From: Ancistrus triradiatus
Lineage: Eukaryota; Chordata; Actinopteri; Siluriformes; Loricariidae
Direction of reading: 5' to 3'
Assembly (NCBI GenBank): GCA_025084515.1
Contig: JAJAGP010000763.1
Location: 62,001-126,000 of the forward strand
Length of the DNA: 64,000 nt
Under the pieces are notes generated by a model. It did no database searches, was not told the origin of the DNA, and saw only the letters and a program-made list of their open reading frames with translations. Shown here one piece after another: positions 1 to 11,530 of this stretch (positions are counted from its first letter, which is position 1; every line of letters begins with the position of its first letter). A program made the position numbers and the translations under genes.

Positions 1-31
1 AAATAAATAAATAAACAACACACATGAATAC

Positions 32-156
32 CTTATTGTCTGGGGTAGTTTATCAAGCCTGGATTCTGGACTCCATGCTATGGCATCAGCACGAACCCCA
101 TGCATGAAAACACGGAGAACATTGAATTCTACCCCATCTATGTCCACATCCTCCTC
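32..156 (-). CDS. nup37: nup37 second coding exon
   Basis: 125 bp: 41 codons plus two bases, opening with GAG GAG GAT after ATTTAG and closing with AAG|GTATTC. The next intron starts at 31 and leaves the window. The residues VRADAIAWSPESRLDKLP are strongly Nup37-like. Confidence 0.92.
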
Positions 157-3100
157 CTAAATGGATACACACAATCGTTATTAGTAGCATACAGTCTGCA
201 TACTGTAGTATAGCTCTGTCATGAGTTCATGTCACTCTGTGCCACTGACACGGAGTCTGTTGGCCTTTCCCGTCCTGGCACTTCTTCCAAGTTAAAAAGC
301 ATGGCTATTGGTGACATAAATCAATACATACTCCTAACACAAAACGAACTCCTTTACTGTGTGTCTACGATAAATGGAATTCTGATCTAACCATTACAAT
401 ATTCCACAAAAGAAAAGAAAATTCCTACTTGGATTTACTCTTTATAAAATGGTTTTATTTAAACATAACCTGAGATGAAGGGGAGCACCAGCAGTGCTTA
501 TGCAAATAGCCTTTACTCCTTAGTCAGTCACCAAACCAAGAAAGGTAGCCATGGGAAATTACAAGGACAAAATTAAGTAATCACTCCTTTAAATATTTTC
601 CAGCCTCAACCATCAACTCCACAGAGACTCAAACCCAGCCATGACAGCTCCCTATCAGATCTAAGCTGAATAGTACTCTACAACCATACATCTTGTTTGC
701 ACTGCCGGTGGATTCTGCCTTTGGAACAGGTCAGTTCTACAAGCACCTGATCTGCTGAAGTGACATGGTCCAATGTACGGTGCTGCAAAAGTCTTAGGCC
801 ACCATTAGATTAGATATATTATTGGTTTAGAAATGGTATAGTGACCCTATATTAGTATTTCTCAGTCTCTTCATTAGAAAACTTAAAAAATATTTATGTA
901 ATATCAAAATGTTTATTTTTGTGAAGGAAGAACACCAATGGAGTGTAAACTACAAACTCTGCTCCTGCAGATGTATCACTCAATTTGTCCGCTGAATTAA
1001 TCAATGTGATGTGAAGTACTAAGGCCGACCTCGGATCATACACCATAACTGGAATTTTTAGCTGTTTTTATATTTTCAGTGAAATGTGAAGCAATTGAGC
1101 ATCTTCGCAAACGTACCATGATGTATTCATATACTGTGACGCGTATCGTATCATGACGTCCTTTCCAATACCCACCCATAACTACCGTGCAAACAGAAAA
1201 CACAGGAAATTTGTATGCGCTATTAAAAAACTGAAAATGCAAAGCAGAATAAAACAGCTTCTCTATGCTCCGGTGGCACATATTTAGTGGAACCACCCCC
1301 TGAGCAACAGCAGCATCTGGCAGCTTCAACGGGACGCCAAGTTGATTATTCTACAGTCTGGAGAAGCTTGATGAGGAATGGTCTTGCTGGAAGGGTAGCT
1401 GCCAAGAAACCACTTTTACCTTTTATACTTTAAACCACCATATCTGACAAGACGCACCACCTTTTACTAGCCTGCTGTCTGGGGCTGGAGGAATCCAGAT
1501 AAACATAAGGCATAATGATGATAAATTTCATTTGGAGCAAATGAGTGGCAAAAACAAAAAACTCAAGAGTGAGCTGAAGTGACACCACTGTGGCAAGATG
1601 TGTCTGTACAGAAAAGTTAAATAATTTAAGAAGTATTTAAGAATTTGGCGATATAGACCACTGATTTAATCCCAGCTAACAATTTGGGGACGAACTGGAA
1701 TACCAACTACAAGTCGGGCTTTATCAACCAACGGCATTGCTCAATCTCACTAATGCTCCTGAAGCTGAAGAGAAACAAAAATTCTATCAGTTATGTATGA
1801 AAATTGAGTGGAATTTTTTCTCTGAAGAGTGGAAGGCATTAAATTGGTGCAGCAGTGAGCACTCACAGACCAAACCAAAGACTGGGGGCATGTCTCAGTA
1901 CTTCTCAGATCGTCCCAATACTTTTGGCCACGTGCGGTGGCGTGTCCCAATACTTACAGTCGTGCAAACTATAAGAAGTATGAAAGATCACATAAAACCG
2001 TATATAATGACTGTATAAAAATTGGCTAATCAAACCAAGTTATGGAGAATTTACTAATTTAATCCCTTTAAGGTTTGTAGACGTGTAAATCTGGCTCGGT
2101 CTGTCCAGTGTCTCACCCTGGCTTGACCTAACTGCACGTCAGTGATATCTGCACATGGTTCAAACCAGGGTCAAAGTACTTTCTCAGTGCAGTCAAAGCA
2201 AACTAGGGCTTTTGCTTTAAGGCAGATCAAGAGCTCAGGTCATGAGCAAACTTTTATTTTTATCTGCATTCAAATGTCATTGTTCCTTTTAACCTGCTTA
2301 AACAAACCACACCAAGGGGAAAATGCACCCAGATTCAAATCAAACGGCTGAAATTGTTCACATGTGAAAGTACGCCAAGAGCTCCAGTTCAAGTGCTACT
2401 GCTTAACTGCTGCTTATCATAGGCCACAAACACACATCATCTGAGACCTGCAACATGGTGGCTAAGCTCCAAATACATTCAGAAGGAATATTTAATCTAA
2501 GCCATGACTAATATGCACACCTATTTAATTTTAAACACAGTTCAGTGACTTCTAACTATATTATTTCACTATAAATTTTATTTGATCTTCACATACAGTA
2601 TGGCAAAAGTATTTAGTCAGCCACTGATTGTGCAAGTCCTCCTACTTAGAAAGATGAGAGAGGTCTGTAATTTCCATCATAGCTACACTTCAACTATGAG
2701 AGACAAAATGAGAAAAAAATCCAGGAAATCACATTGTAGGATTTTTAAAGAATTTAATTGAAAATCATGGTGGAAAATAAGTATTTGGTCACTAACAAAA
2801 GTTCAACTCAATACTTTGTAACATAACCTTTGTTGAGGTCAAACGTTTCAGAGGTCATAGTTGAAGTGTACCAATGATAAAAATTACAGACCTCTCTCAT
2901 CTTCTAAGTAGGATAACTTGCACAATCAGTGGCTGGATAAATACTTTTTGCCCCACTGCACTGTGTGGTTCATACAGAACAAACCAACCTAATACCCAAC
3001 TTGTACTTTGTAGATTTCAGCTCTAGTTCCCAGGTGAACCTCAAAAACAATAGAATGATTGCTTCATTACTGACACCACCTCAATGCACTCTGGACTTTG

Positions 3101-4951
3101 CCTTGAGCAAGTTTCCAAGGCATTTCCTGAATGCCTTCCTTTCCTTTGCCATTCCACGATCAACTGTGAGCCATGTTACTGGAAAATACAAACTTACAGA
3201 GTGGGGTCGCAAAGAGCTGAGGGGCATAGTGCCTTAAAAGTCACCAACGCAATGATGACTCACTAACTGCAGAGTTCCAAACTATCTCTGACATTAACGT
3301 CAGCACAAACTGCACTAGGAGCTTCACAGCATGGGTTTCCATGGCCGAGCAGCTGCATGCAAGCCTTACATCTCCAAGCACAGGTCTAGCATCAGATGGA
3401 GCTCTGTAAAGCACACTGGCACTAAACTGGCACTGGAATAGGTGGTGGAAATGTGTTCTGTGGTGTAACAAATCACACTTCTGTGAAATGATCCAATATT
3501 ACATATTAGTGAGTGGCAAAAGTATGTGACCCTCTAGGATTAGCAGTTAATTTGAAGGTGAAATTAGAGTCAGGTGTTTTCAATCAATGGGATGCCAATC
3601 AGGTGTGAGGGGGCACCCTGTTTTATTTAAAGAACAGGGATCTATCAAAGTCTGCTCTTCACACACATGTCTGTGGAAGTGTATCATGGGACGAACAAAG
3701 GAGATTTCTGAGGAGGTCAGAAAAAGAGTTATTGATGCTCATCAGGCTGGAAAAGGTTACAAACCATCTCTAAAGAGTTTGGACTCCACCAATCCACAGT
3801 CAGACAGATTGTGTACAAATGGAGGAAATTCAAGACCATTGTTACCCTCCCCAGGAGTGGTCGACCAACAAAGATCACTCCAAGGCGTGTAATAGTTGGT
3901 GAGGTCACAAAGCACCCGAGGGTAACTTCTAAGCAACTGAAGGCCTCTCTCACATTGGCTGATGTTAATGTGCATGAGTCCACCATCAGAAGAACACTGA
4001 ACAACAATGGTGTGCATGGCAGGGCTGCAAGGAGAAAGCCACTGCTCTCCAAAAAGAACATTGCTGCTCGTCTGCAGTTTGCTAAAGATCACGTGGAGAA
4101 GCCAGAAGGCCACTGGAAGAATGTTTTGTGGATGGAAGAGACCAAAATAGAACTTTTTGGCTTAAAAGAAAAGTGTTATGTTTGGAGAAAGGACGACACT
4201 GCATTCCAGCATAAGAACCTTATCCCATCTGTGAAACATGGTGGTGGTAGTATCATGGTTTGGGCCGGTATCTTGGGAGTACTGAATGATACTGAAAGCA
4301 AAGGGTCACATACTTTTGCCACTCACTAATATGTAATATAGGATCATTTTCCTCAATAAGTAAATGACCAAGTATAATATTTGTGTCTCAGTTGTTTAAC
4401 TGGGTTCTCTTTATCTACTTTTAGGACTTGTGTGAAAATCTGATGATGTTTTAGGTCATATTTATGCAGAGATATAGAACATTCTAAAGAGTTCACAAAC
4501 TTTCAAGCACCACTGTGTGTGTGACACGCAAAAATAGGCCTATCGTTGAAATGATGCCGAGTTGTCATGTAGGTTAAATTGGTTTTGTTGGGAGCATTTA
4601 AATTTTACTCCTTCTGAAATGACTGATATATGGTCCTGAACTTAGAGCTGGTTTTGAATTTTGCCCCCCTCAGTGATCGAGTTCGACAGCCCTGGTCTGG
4701 ACCAATCAGCGAACAGTTAAACATACATTAGATGCTTTGGGCAGACATGAGGTCTAATAACACTGCAGTATTTGTTAGACATCGACAGGACTTGCCTTAA
4801 ATCGGCACGTGCCCACCACCACATGCTGGCTTCCCCCGTAGGCGAGGAGTGAGCAGGGTGAGCCACAATCATATGGACTGAACTCCACAACATAAACACA
4901 GTCCTCACAGGGCAAAGTGTACGTAGCCGAGTGACCCGTGTCCTCCTGCAT
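32..4951 (-). CDS. nup37: nup37, nucleoporin 37, 5' part (two coding exons)
   Basis: Nup37 is a WD40 beta-propeller subunit of the Nup107-160 (Y) complex, the nuclear-pore scaffold, which also acts at kinetochores. Two spliced segments give about 94 N-terminal residues. Exon A starts MQEDTGHSATYTLPCEDCVY and continues VVEFSPYD; exon B carries EEDVDIDGVEF, LRVFMHGVRADAIAWSPESR and LDKLPQTIR, matching the start of the family's first propeller blades (AIAWSPE is a typical blade strand). The reading frame is open across the junction (phase 0). The intron of about 4.6 kb has a GC donor and a TTTAG acceptor. The remaining exons lie beyond the left edge. The gene is head to head with parpbp, as in other vertebrates, which supports orthology. 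Identification rests on family recall, not a search. Confidence 0.93.
1330..1440 (+). mobile_element. Tc1-like transposase fragment
   Basis: The string TTGATTATTCTACAGTCTGG and the following GAAGCTTGATGAGGAATGGTC...GTAGCTGCCAAGAAACCACT resemble the mid-transposase segment (ARKPLL-type motif) of fish Tc1 elements. Both ends are missing. The assignment is from pattern memory only. Confidence 0.45.
2596..2958 (+). mobile_element. Internally deleted Tc1 element, family B (MITE-like)
   Basis: Both ends of family B are present (left GCAAAAGTATTTAGTCAGCC, right TTTTTGCCCCACTG) with about 200 bp of terminal inverted repeat each and no transposase between them. TA precedes the left end at 2594-2595. 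At 363 bp against about 1.55 kb for the long copy at 26790-28336, this is a non-autonomous derivative inside the nup37 intron. Confidence 0.8.
3110..3475 (+). mobile_element. Degenerate Tc1-like transposase fragment, family F
   Basis: The segment contains ATTCCACGATCAACTGTGAG (helix-turn-helix region), an ACAGAGTGGGGTCGCAAAGA stretch, and GGTTTCCATGGCCGAGCAGC, all typical of one fish Tc1 family. Frames are broken and ends are absent. It abuts the family A copy starting at about 3485. A second remnant of the same family lies at 35310-35600. Confidence 0.6.
3485..4515 (+). mobile_element. Tc1 element family A, copy A1, 5' truncated and internally deleted
   Basis: The right end is complete (TTTCAAGCACCACTG at 4501-4515); the left terminal repeat is missing, beginning within GATCCAATATTACATATT. 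The transposase reads MGRTKEISEEVRKRVIDAHQ near 3687, shifts frame, then continues as a 172-residue frame from 3811 with the HTH, WRKF, ITPR, VNVHESTIRRTL and LLSKKNIAARLQFAKDHV blocks and a first catalytic segment (NVLWMEETK; the usual WTDET Asp is replaced). A deletion near 4267 removes the second Asp and the catalytic Glu region. Non-functional. Confidence 0.9.
3811..4329 (+). pseudogene. Tc1 family A transposase remnant, 172-residue frame
   Basis: Central part of a DD34E-type transposase, roughly residues 45-190 of an expected 340. It contains the arginine-rich GRPTKITPR hook, VNVHESTIRR and KHGGGSIMVWAG, then runs into 3' flank after an internal deletion (GILGVLNDTESKGSHTF). The N-terminal DNA-binding part lies in another frame upstream (3687-3780), so at least one frameshift separates them. 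Confidence 0.85.
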
Positions 4952-4963
4952 GCTGGACTGGAT
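4796..4963 (-). CDS. nup37: nup37 first coding exon
   Basis: Coding part is 4951-4796 (52 codons), beginning with ATG at 4951-4949. A likely acceptor (ACTTTAG) lies 12 bases upstream of the ATG, so the 5' UTR should come from a separate upstream exon. The exon ends AAG|GCAAGT, a strong donor match except for GC in place of GT. Confidence 0.88.
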
Positions 4964-5437
4964 CTAAAGTATTATAATTCTTCTTTTGATGCCGCTCTCA
5001 AATGTTTGTACCTGCAAAATAAAGGAAGAAAAATCAGACTTCAGCTAGTGCTAAACAAAAAACAACAATATATTGCAGAGAGAATACAGGATAAATCATA
5101 TGCAATCACAACAATTACCTTAAAACTTTCTAAAAGACTTGTTTTTTATAACAAAATAAGTAAATGACAATATGTCCCTTAGCACATGCCACCAATCTGC
5201 CATCTGCAGGTGGCTGAAGTTACTACCATCATGCAAGCTGACCAATTTTTGTTCAGAGAGCTTGTTTATGTCTCTCTTGGTGCCTCTCCGTCACTGCTGG
5301 ACTGGAAAACAGTCCACCTACCAAACATGCCAAACCATGCCAGCATTCTGTGAGCACGGATGAAGGATCAGAGGGTGGCTAACACAAACAATGCTACAAC
5401 TACAAATGATCGACAAGGTGGAGCATTAAGGTTCACA
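4964..5437. other. nup37 upstream intronic/intergenic DNA
   Basis: Contains AT-rich, partly low-complexity sequence with no recognised gene. If nup37 transcription starts near 12.8 or 18.3 kb, this is intron 1. Confidence 0.5.
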
Positions 5438-5631
5438 CTAGTGACTGACTGATATGGGTTTTGTAATGGCCGATGCTGATGTTTAGAGAGCAGGGTGACC
5501 GATGGCCGATCCATTATGGCAATATCTTTTTTTATTTTTTTTGCTACTTCTGAAAGTAATAATAATGAGAGAGACAAAATTGCTTAACTTAAAATAAGAT
5601 TTATTTAAGCTATAAATGCAGTCTGTTTGTA

Positions 5632-6911
5632 CAGTGGTGCTTGAAAGTTTGTGAACCCTTTAGAATTTTCTGTATTTCTGCATAAATATGAGCTAAAACA
5701 TCATCAGATTTTCACACAAGTCCTAAAAGTAGATAAAGAGAACCCAGTTACACAAATGAGACATAAATATTATACTTGGCCATTTATTTATTGAGGAAAA
5801 TGATCCAATATTACATATTAGTGAGTGGCAAAAGTATGTGAGCCTCTAGGATTAGCAGTTAATTTGAATGTGAAATTAGAGTCAGGTGTTTCAGTCAATG
5901 GGATGCCAATCAGGTGTGAGGGGGCACCCTGTTTTATTTAAAGAACAGGGATCTATCAAAGTCTGCTCTTCACAGCACATGTTTGTGGAAGTGTATCATG
6001 GTACGAACAAAGGAGATTTCTGAGGAGCTCAGAAAAAGAGTTGTTGATGCTCATCAGGCTAAAAAAGGTTATAAAACCATCTCTAAAGTGTTTGGACTCC
6101 ACCAATCCACAGTCAGACAGATTGTGTACAAATGGAGTAAATTCAGGACCATTGTTACCCTCCCCAGGAGTGGTCCACCAACAAAGATCACTCCAAGAGC
6201 AAGGGGTGTAATAGTTGGCTTGTAACAGTTTTGCTGCATCTGGGCAGGACGACTTGCCATCATTGACGGAACAATGAATTCTGAATGATATCAGAGAATT
6301 CTAAAGGATTTCGTCCATGAACTGAATCTCAAGAGAAGGTGGGTCATGCACCAAGACAGCGACCCTAAGCACACAAGCCGTTCTACCAAAGAATGGTTAC
6401 AGAAGAATAAAGTTCATGTTTTTGGAATGGCAAGGTCCAAAGTCCTGACCTTAATTAATCCAATGGTCAAATGTTTGTGGAAGGAGCTGAAAGCGAGCAG
6501 CTAATGTGAGGAAACCCACCAAACATCCCAGAGCTGAAGCTGTTTGGTTTCTGTACGGAGGAATGGGGCCTAAAATAAATTTTCCTCCAAAGCCCGGTGT
6601 GCAGGAACTGATCAAACAGCTACAGGAAAACATTTAGCTGCTGCAGTTATGGCTGCAACAGGGGGGTCACACCAGATACTGAAAGCAGAGGGTCACATAC
6701 TTTTTGCCACTCACTAATATGTAATATTGAATCATTTTAGTCCAAAAAATAAATGACCCAAGTAATAATATTTTTGGTTCATCTCATTTGTTTAACTGGG
6801 TTCTCTTTATCTACTTTTAGGACTTGTGTGAAAATCTGATGATGTTTTAGCTCATATTTATGCAGAAATACCGAAAATTCTAAAGGGTTCACAAACTTTC
6901 AAGCACCACTG
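5632..6911 (+). mobile_element. Tc1 element family A, copy A2, both termini, internal deletion
   Basis: Starts CAGTGGTGCTTGAAAGTTTG and ends CAAACTTTCAAGCACCACTG, flanked by TA on both sides (5630-5631, 6912-6913), the Tc1 target duplication. The transposase N-terminus starts at 5998 (MVRTKEISEELRKRVVDAHQ) and is intact to about 6220. Then about 400 bp is missing and the sequence resumes in the GCATCTGGGCAGGACGACTTGCC block with frameshifts. Inserted into family G sequence. Confidence 0.93.
5998..6225 (+). pseudogene. Tc1 family A transposase N-terminal fragment
   Basis: 75 residues holding the first helix-turn-helix (TKEISEELRKRVVDAHQ, SKVFGLHQSTVRQIVYKWSK) and the GPPTKITPRA hook. Terminated at the internal deletion; no catalytic domain. 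Confidence 0.85.
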
Positions 6912-7289
6912 TACTCCGTCTTTCTTATAAATACATGTATTAAAAGTTTTATTGCACCATTGTTTCTGGGAAAAAAATAAAATGAGTAAATACTTGCAAA
7001 AATAAACAATGTTGGAGGAGTGAATATGGTAGCAACAATTTTTGTTTTCAATCATTCCCATAAATGGCCTCACCCTCGCTGAATGTTCTCTTAGCATCTC
7101 TTTGTTTTTAGTGACTCATTAGTTCCAGGTTATGAGTTGAAAGTTGCAAAGCAGGAAAACAGGTTTTCTGCATTTTCGCCACTATTTTTAAATATCGGTC
7201 TCGTGAGCGCAGTTATCAGCCGATGCCAGTGATCTCAAACTGGCATTAATCGGCCAAAGTAATTGGCCGGCCGGTCTATCTCTAGTTAA

Positions 7290-7740
7290 CTCACACACGG
7301 CACTTCGTCTTCGCAGGTGGCTGCAGTTTTGTCTGCTGCACATCCATGATGCCAATCTCCTGTTACATCGCTTCCCAAAGCTGCCCTACTGGACTGAGAT
7401 CTGACTTTTGAGTGCAGTGAACTCACTGTCATGTTCCAGAAACCAGCTTGAGATGATTTGAGCTTTGTGACATGGATGGTCACTGTGGTCATAAAGGGAT
7501 GGACATGGTCAGCAACAATACGTAGGAAGGCTGTGGCATTGAAACAAGTGATTGCAAGTGGCTCATGTAACCGATTCTGTTCCGGTCACATTTGCACTTC
7601 CTCAGCTCACGACAGCCACACCAACAGCACAGTGCTTTTACCAACTTTCAGGATTCCGTTCATGTGTGTACAGAGCTTTAAACACGGCTCAGCCACTCTC
7701 CAGGTTGTTTGTGTGACCGGTGCTGACGCCTGTTCCTGAG
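7290..7740 (-). mobile_element. Tc1-like fragment, family E, minus orientation
   Basis: Contains AACCAGCTTGAGATGATTTG, AGCTTTGTGACATGGATGGTC and GGGATGGACATGGTCAGCAA, the reverse complement of the C-terminal part of a widespread fish Tc1 transposase (compare the plus-strand copy at 11531-12420, which contains GCTGACCATGTCCATC). Frames are broken. Confidence 0.65.
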
Positions 7741-10700
7741 GAGGAAGTGACAGATTCCTCTGTTTGTGTTCTGAGTGCTACTTAGTCTAATAGAAACGTT
7801 TGCAAACAGCAGATTTAATAAGACATTTAAAACAATATCGGCCCGCTGAATATCAGCATTATGAACGTTTGTTAAACACACAGAGATAGCAGATACCTCC
7901 GAATTAACCACTGCAGAAAGCAACAGTTTAGTTATACACACGTGGAGTGAAATGAAGGGTGTCGGTAGAGGTAAGAAGGCATTTGAAATGCCATCCACCC
8001 TAACTTTTACGATCACATTTTGCTATAGCAGGTTAAAGGCTCAGACAGCGGATCAGGGTATTAACACCCCACACACTGCAGTGTAAACTGGGATAACATT
8101 AACCAGAGTAGTCACATTTATCAAAAAGGATATTATATTCTATTTATTAACCTTATAGTTCATGTAAAACATTATGTAACTAGGAAGAGACAGACAGAAA
8201 CAATGGGGTATTCCTGAAGAATTCAAAAATGTTATTTCTGAAAAAAACAACACTAAAATAAGAGTTATTTTCCTAATAGTCATTACACTGCACATCTCTG
8301 AGAACAAACAGACAAAGTGCATTTAACTAAATGCATAAATAAAAACTAATTTCGAAATGGACAGTTCGAAATGGACAGTTGTTTATATCAGCAGTTAGAC
8401 AGCGACTTCTACAGTTACTGACCTCTTAACCTACAGTGTTTTATAACTGAGCAACCAGCAAATGTCAGAGAAAAGTTACATTCTAAGGTTTCATATTAAC
8501 GTATTGAGCATGATCACAATCCGATGCGGCACAACATGGCATGAATGTTTTGCATGCTGTATCATCCAAATCTGATAAATAACCAAATCTAACTTTTCAA
8601 TGTATCTGTCCTTACATCCAGGGACAACATCATGTCACACCAGGACATCACTGACACACCTGTAGAGGTCTTGATAAACTAGTAGTTTTGTTTGAAATAT
8701 TAAATCTAATTTAACAGTTTAGAGAAGCAGAATGGCTTGTAAAACAGAATGCCTTGTAAATCCTGTAGATTACAAGACTAGTTTTGATCTAAAAAATAAT
8801 ACCAATTATTTAACAATCACAATTCATTAAAATTGTCGCAATTATGTTGGATTACGGCATTTTTCCACAGCTGGTAGACTGAAGAGGAATTGGGTGTAGT
8901 GGGTTGAGGCAACTAAGTCTGAATAAAAGAAAGCAGAAAATGCATGAATAGGAAATTAATGGGGTTTGAGGAAATGTTAAATGCATATGAATACAACAAA
9001 ATTACATGAGTTTACACATTCGTTTCATAGTCAAACAGCATTATTATTGGTAGGGATGCACCGATACCAATTTAAGCTTCATCCAGTGCTGCGCATGTCA
9101 TCCCCTTGGAATTATAAGGTTAAGCTTCAAAGATTTTGCATTCTAAATAGAAAAACTGATGTGTGGAACAAGTCTCTGTCATACATGAAAATCACAGACA
9201 CCATAAATGTATTCTAAATGTGTAACCACCAAAATCCTACCGGATTTGTAAAAGTTTTTTTCTTGGAACAAGTCAAATGTAGAACCTTCTAATCCTAGGA
9301 ACTCACTTTCTCCTTGGAATTGTAAGGTTCTATCTGGCAGAACATAAAAAGAAGCAACGGTATTCAAGGAATGCAGACAGTTAACTCATTTCTATTTAAA
9401 ACATGACATTAGTGTCATTAACAGATTCTCCACATGTATCAGAAAATAAAACCTAGGTTTTCTGTTATTTATGGCATTTCTTGTTTTAGGACAAATCATC
9501 ATTTTCTTCATCAAAATAACATTGCAAGTTAGGTGTCAAAGGTCACTGCTAAATATTTAGTCCAGTGCAGAGGACAAAGAGGACTTGGCTCAGACAGCAC
9601 TCAGGTCCTGTAAGAAGCTGCTCAGCTAATAAGTGCAGCAGGTCAGTATAAAAGCAGCACTGTGTTAGGTTTTGGTTTTAGATCAAAAATGTTGACTCCA
9701 ATGCACCAAAATGTCTTATTTTGGAAGAAAAATAAAAAAGATTATTTAATTAAGGAAATAAATTATTGCTGTAATTAAGACGGCCAGTGCCTAGTCGGCG
9801 TTATAATCAATGTATTCACAATAGCATTAGAAATAGTATTTCTGAGACATTAAAAGCTATACATTATACATCATTTATTAATCTTACGTGACTATATGAC
9901 AGTTCAGAGGAAACAAGTCATGGAATAGCCTATTTATAATATTTAAAAACGTTTTCTATTTCAATTACATTCGACCCACTTCCCCCTTTGTAAGATAAAA
10001 TGTCCTCAAATACATCAAGCAATAATTTCATGGAGACGGACGAATTCGGAACTAAAACAGCCTACTCCTACAGCACCACCCAGCAAGTCCGACTGATAGT
10101 GTGCTCATAACGTATGCCTTTGAAACAGGGTCGTCACGAATAAATACATTATCAGAACATTAATCTGAAAGATGTAAGAGGAAAGAAAGCTTTCTAATCT
10201 AATAACATCTCCACACTATACATAATATAAACATGGCATTGAACACTGGGTTGATCTTGGTCATGTAAACTGCATGGGCATGCACCCAAAAACTCACACA
10301 TGCCCACAAATACACAAAATTAATAATGCAAAGCATGATAAAAGTGAAAAAAAAAATCTAAAATACACAACTAACAAATACCCCAACATTATTCAGCGCT
10401 GCCCACTAAACATGTCACAGCACCAACATGTCCAAACGTCTTTGTTTTCGTTAACCCCACTGCGTCTCAATGACTGCAGTTACGGCTTTATTTTATTCAA
10501 ACTTAGCTGCCATTTCCAATTCACACTCTGCTTGTTGCTGAAATCTACCAACTGTGGAAAATTACTGTAGTCCAACATCACCGCGCATTATCACAACTAT
10601 CTTAAAGAACTGCGATTAGACAGTTATGGGATAATTGTTGGGACACCTCCAGGTATTCCATTTGCCATATTCCACAGATATGTGTTAAGTCAAATGGTGC

Positions 10701-10972
10701 CTCCAAAGTGTCCATGTGTAAGTGTGTGCATGCATATTTTCCCTGAAATGGCTTCGTGCCCCGTGCTGCCCGTTAGCCCGGCACCACAGAACCCTGAATT
10801 GGAATAAATGGGTATGAAAGTTCTAAATTGTACAGCTTTCAGATACTCATTTTGTCTGCTTGGGACTTCAATGGTGATTCGTAACAGAAGAATTACATCG
10901 ATACCAGTCCGATACAATCAAACTGGGCCAGTTTAGAGCGACCAATTAACCTAAAGCATGCAGGCATGTAGA
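7741..10972. other. Unannotated non-coding stretch
   Basis: AT-rich DNA with no convincing exon on either strand. Two copies of CCTTGGAATTRTAAGGTT occur in direct orientation at 9104-9121 and 9312-9329, probably ends of a short decayed element. The rest is unrecognised. Confidence 0.5.
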
Positions 10973-11482
10973 TCACTGGTCGACCGATATGGATTTTTTA
11001 ATGACAGATGCTGATATTTAGAGAGCAGAGTGACCTATGGCTGATATATTACTAGGATATCGCTTGTTTTTGCAACTAATAAAACAAAAAATAAATGAAG
11101 TTGTATTGCTCTTAACTACAACATTAATTACCAGACAACACTATCACATTCTTTCTCAGAAAAATGAAAAATGTGTAAATACTGGAGTATAAACACTGTT
11201 AGAGTATTGCACATGGTATCTGGTCTTTTTGTTTTTAATGCAAGTTCCAGTTAAAAGCAATGGGTTGCAATGCTGGAAGCAAAGTTTTCATTTTCTCATA
11301 AATGACTCCACCTCACAATCTCAGCATCTTTGTTTTTAGCCACTCAGTTCTCACAGGTTGAGCTGCAGGTTCTAATTCAAGAAACAAAGCATCTCTGTAT
11401 TCCCCCACTGTTTTTGAATGGTGGATAAACAAGAATGGCACTAATCCTCCCAATTTATCGGTCGATTACTAATGTAGGTGAT
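10973..11482 (+). mobile_element. Family G repeat, second copy
   Basis: Starts GGTCGACCGATATGGATTTT, shares GATGCTGATATTTAGAGAGC with the copy at 5438, and ends near ATTTATCGGTCGATTACT, giving paired CGACCGAT/ATCGGTCG ends. No open frame. Longer internal sequence than the 5438 copy and not interrupted by Tc1. Confidence 0.6.
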
Positions 11483-11530
11483 CAAAACGATCCTAAGTTC
11501 AAACCAGACATCAGAATGGGGAAGAAAGGT

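Larger units (their letters stand above)
157..4795 (-). other. nup37 intron with transposon remnants
   Basis: A GC-AG intron. Apart from the mobile elements listed separately (1330-1440, 2596-2958, 3110-3475 and 3485-4515) I see no coding potential. Segments 160-1320 and 1970-2590 are AT-rich and unrecognised. Around 1880-1965 a CCCAATACTTTTGGCCA-type string recalls Tc1 terminal repeats, but no paired end is visible. Confidence 0.6.
5438..7287 (+). mobile_element. Older repeat (family G) interrupted by a Tc1 insertion
   Basis: Left part 5438-5631 (CTGACTGATATGGGTTTTGT, GCCGATGCTGATGTTTAGAG) and right part 6912-7287 (ending ATCGGCCAAAGTAATTGGCC) belong to one element with paired GATCGGYC-type ends. 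The same family recurs at 10973-11482. The two halves are separated by a complete-ended Tc1 at 5632-6911. Class is uncertain (a cut-and-paste DNA transposon is likely). Confidence 0.65.
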
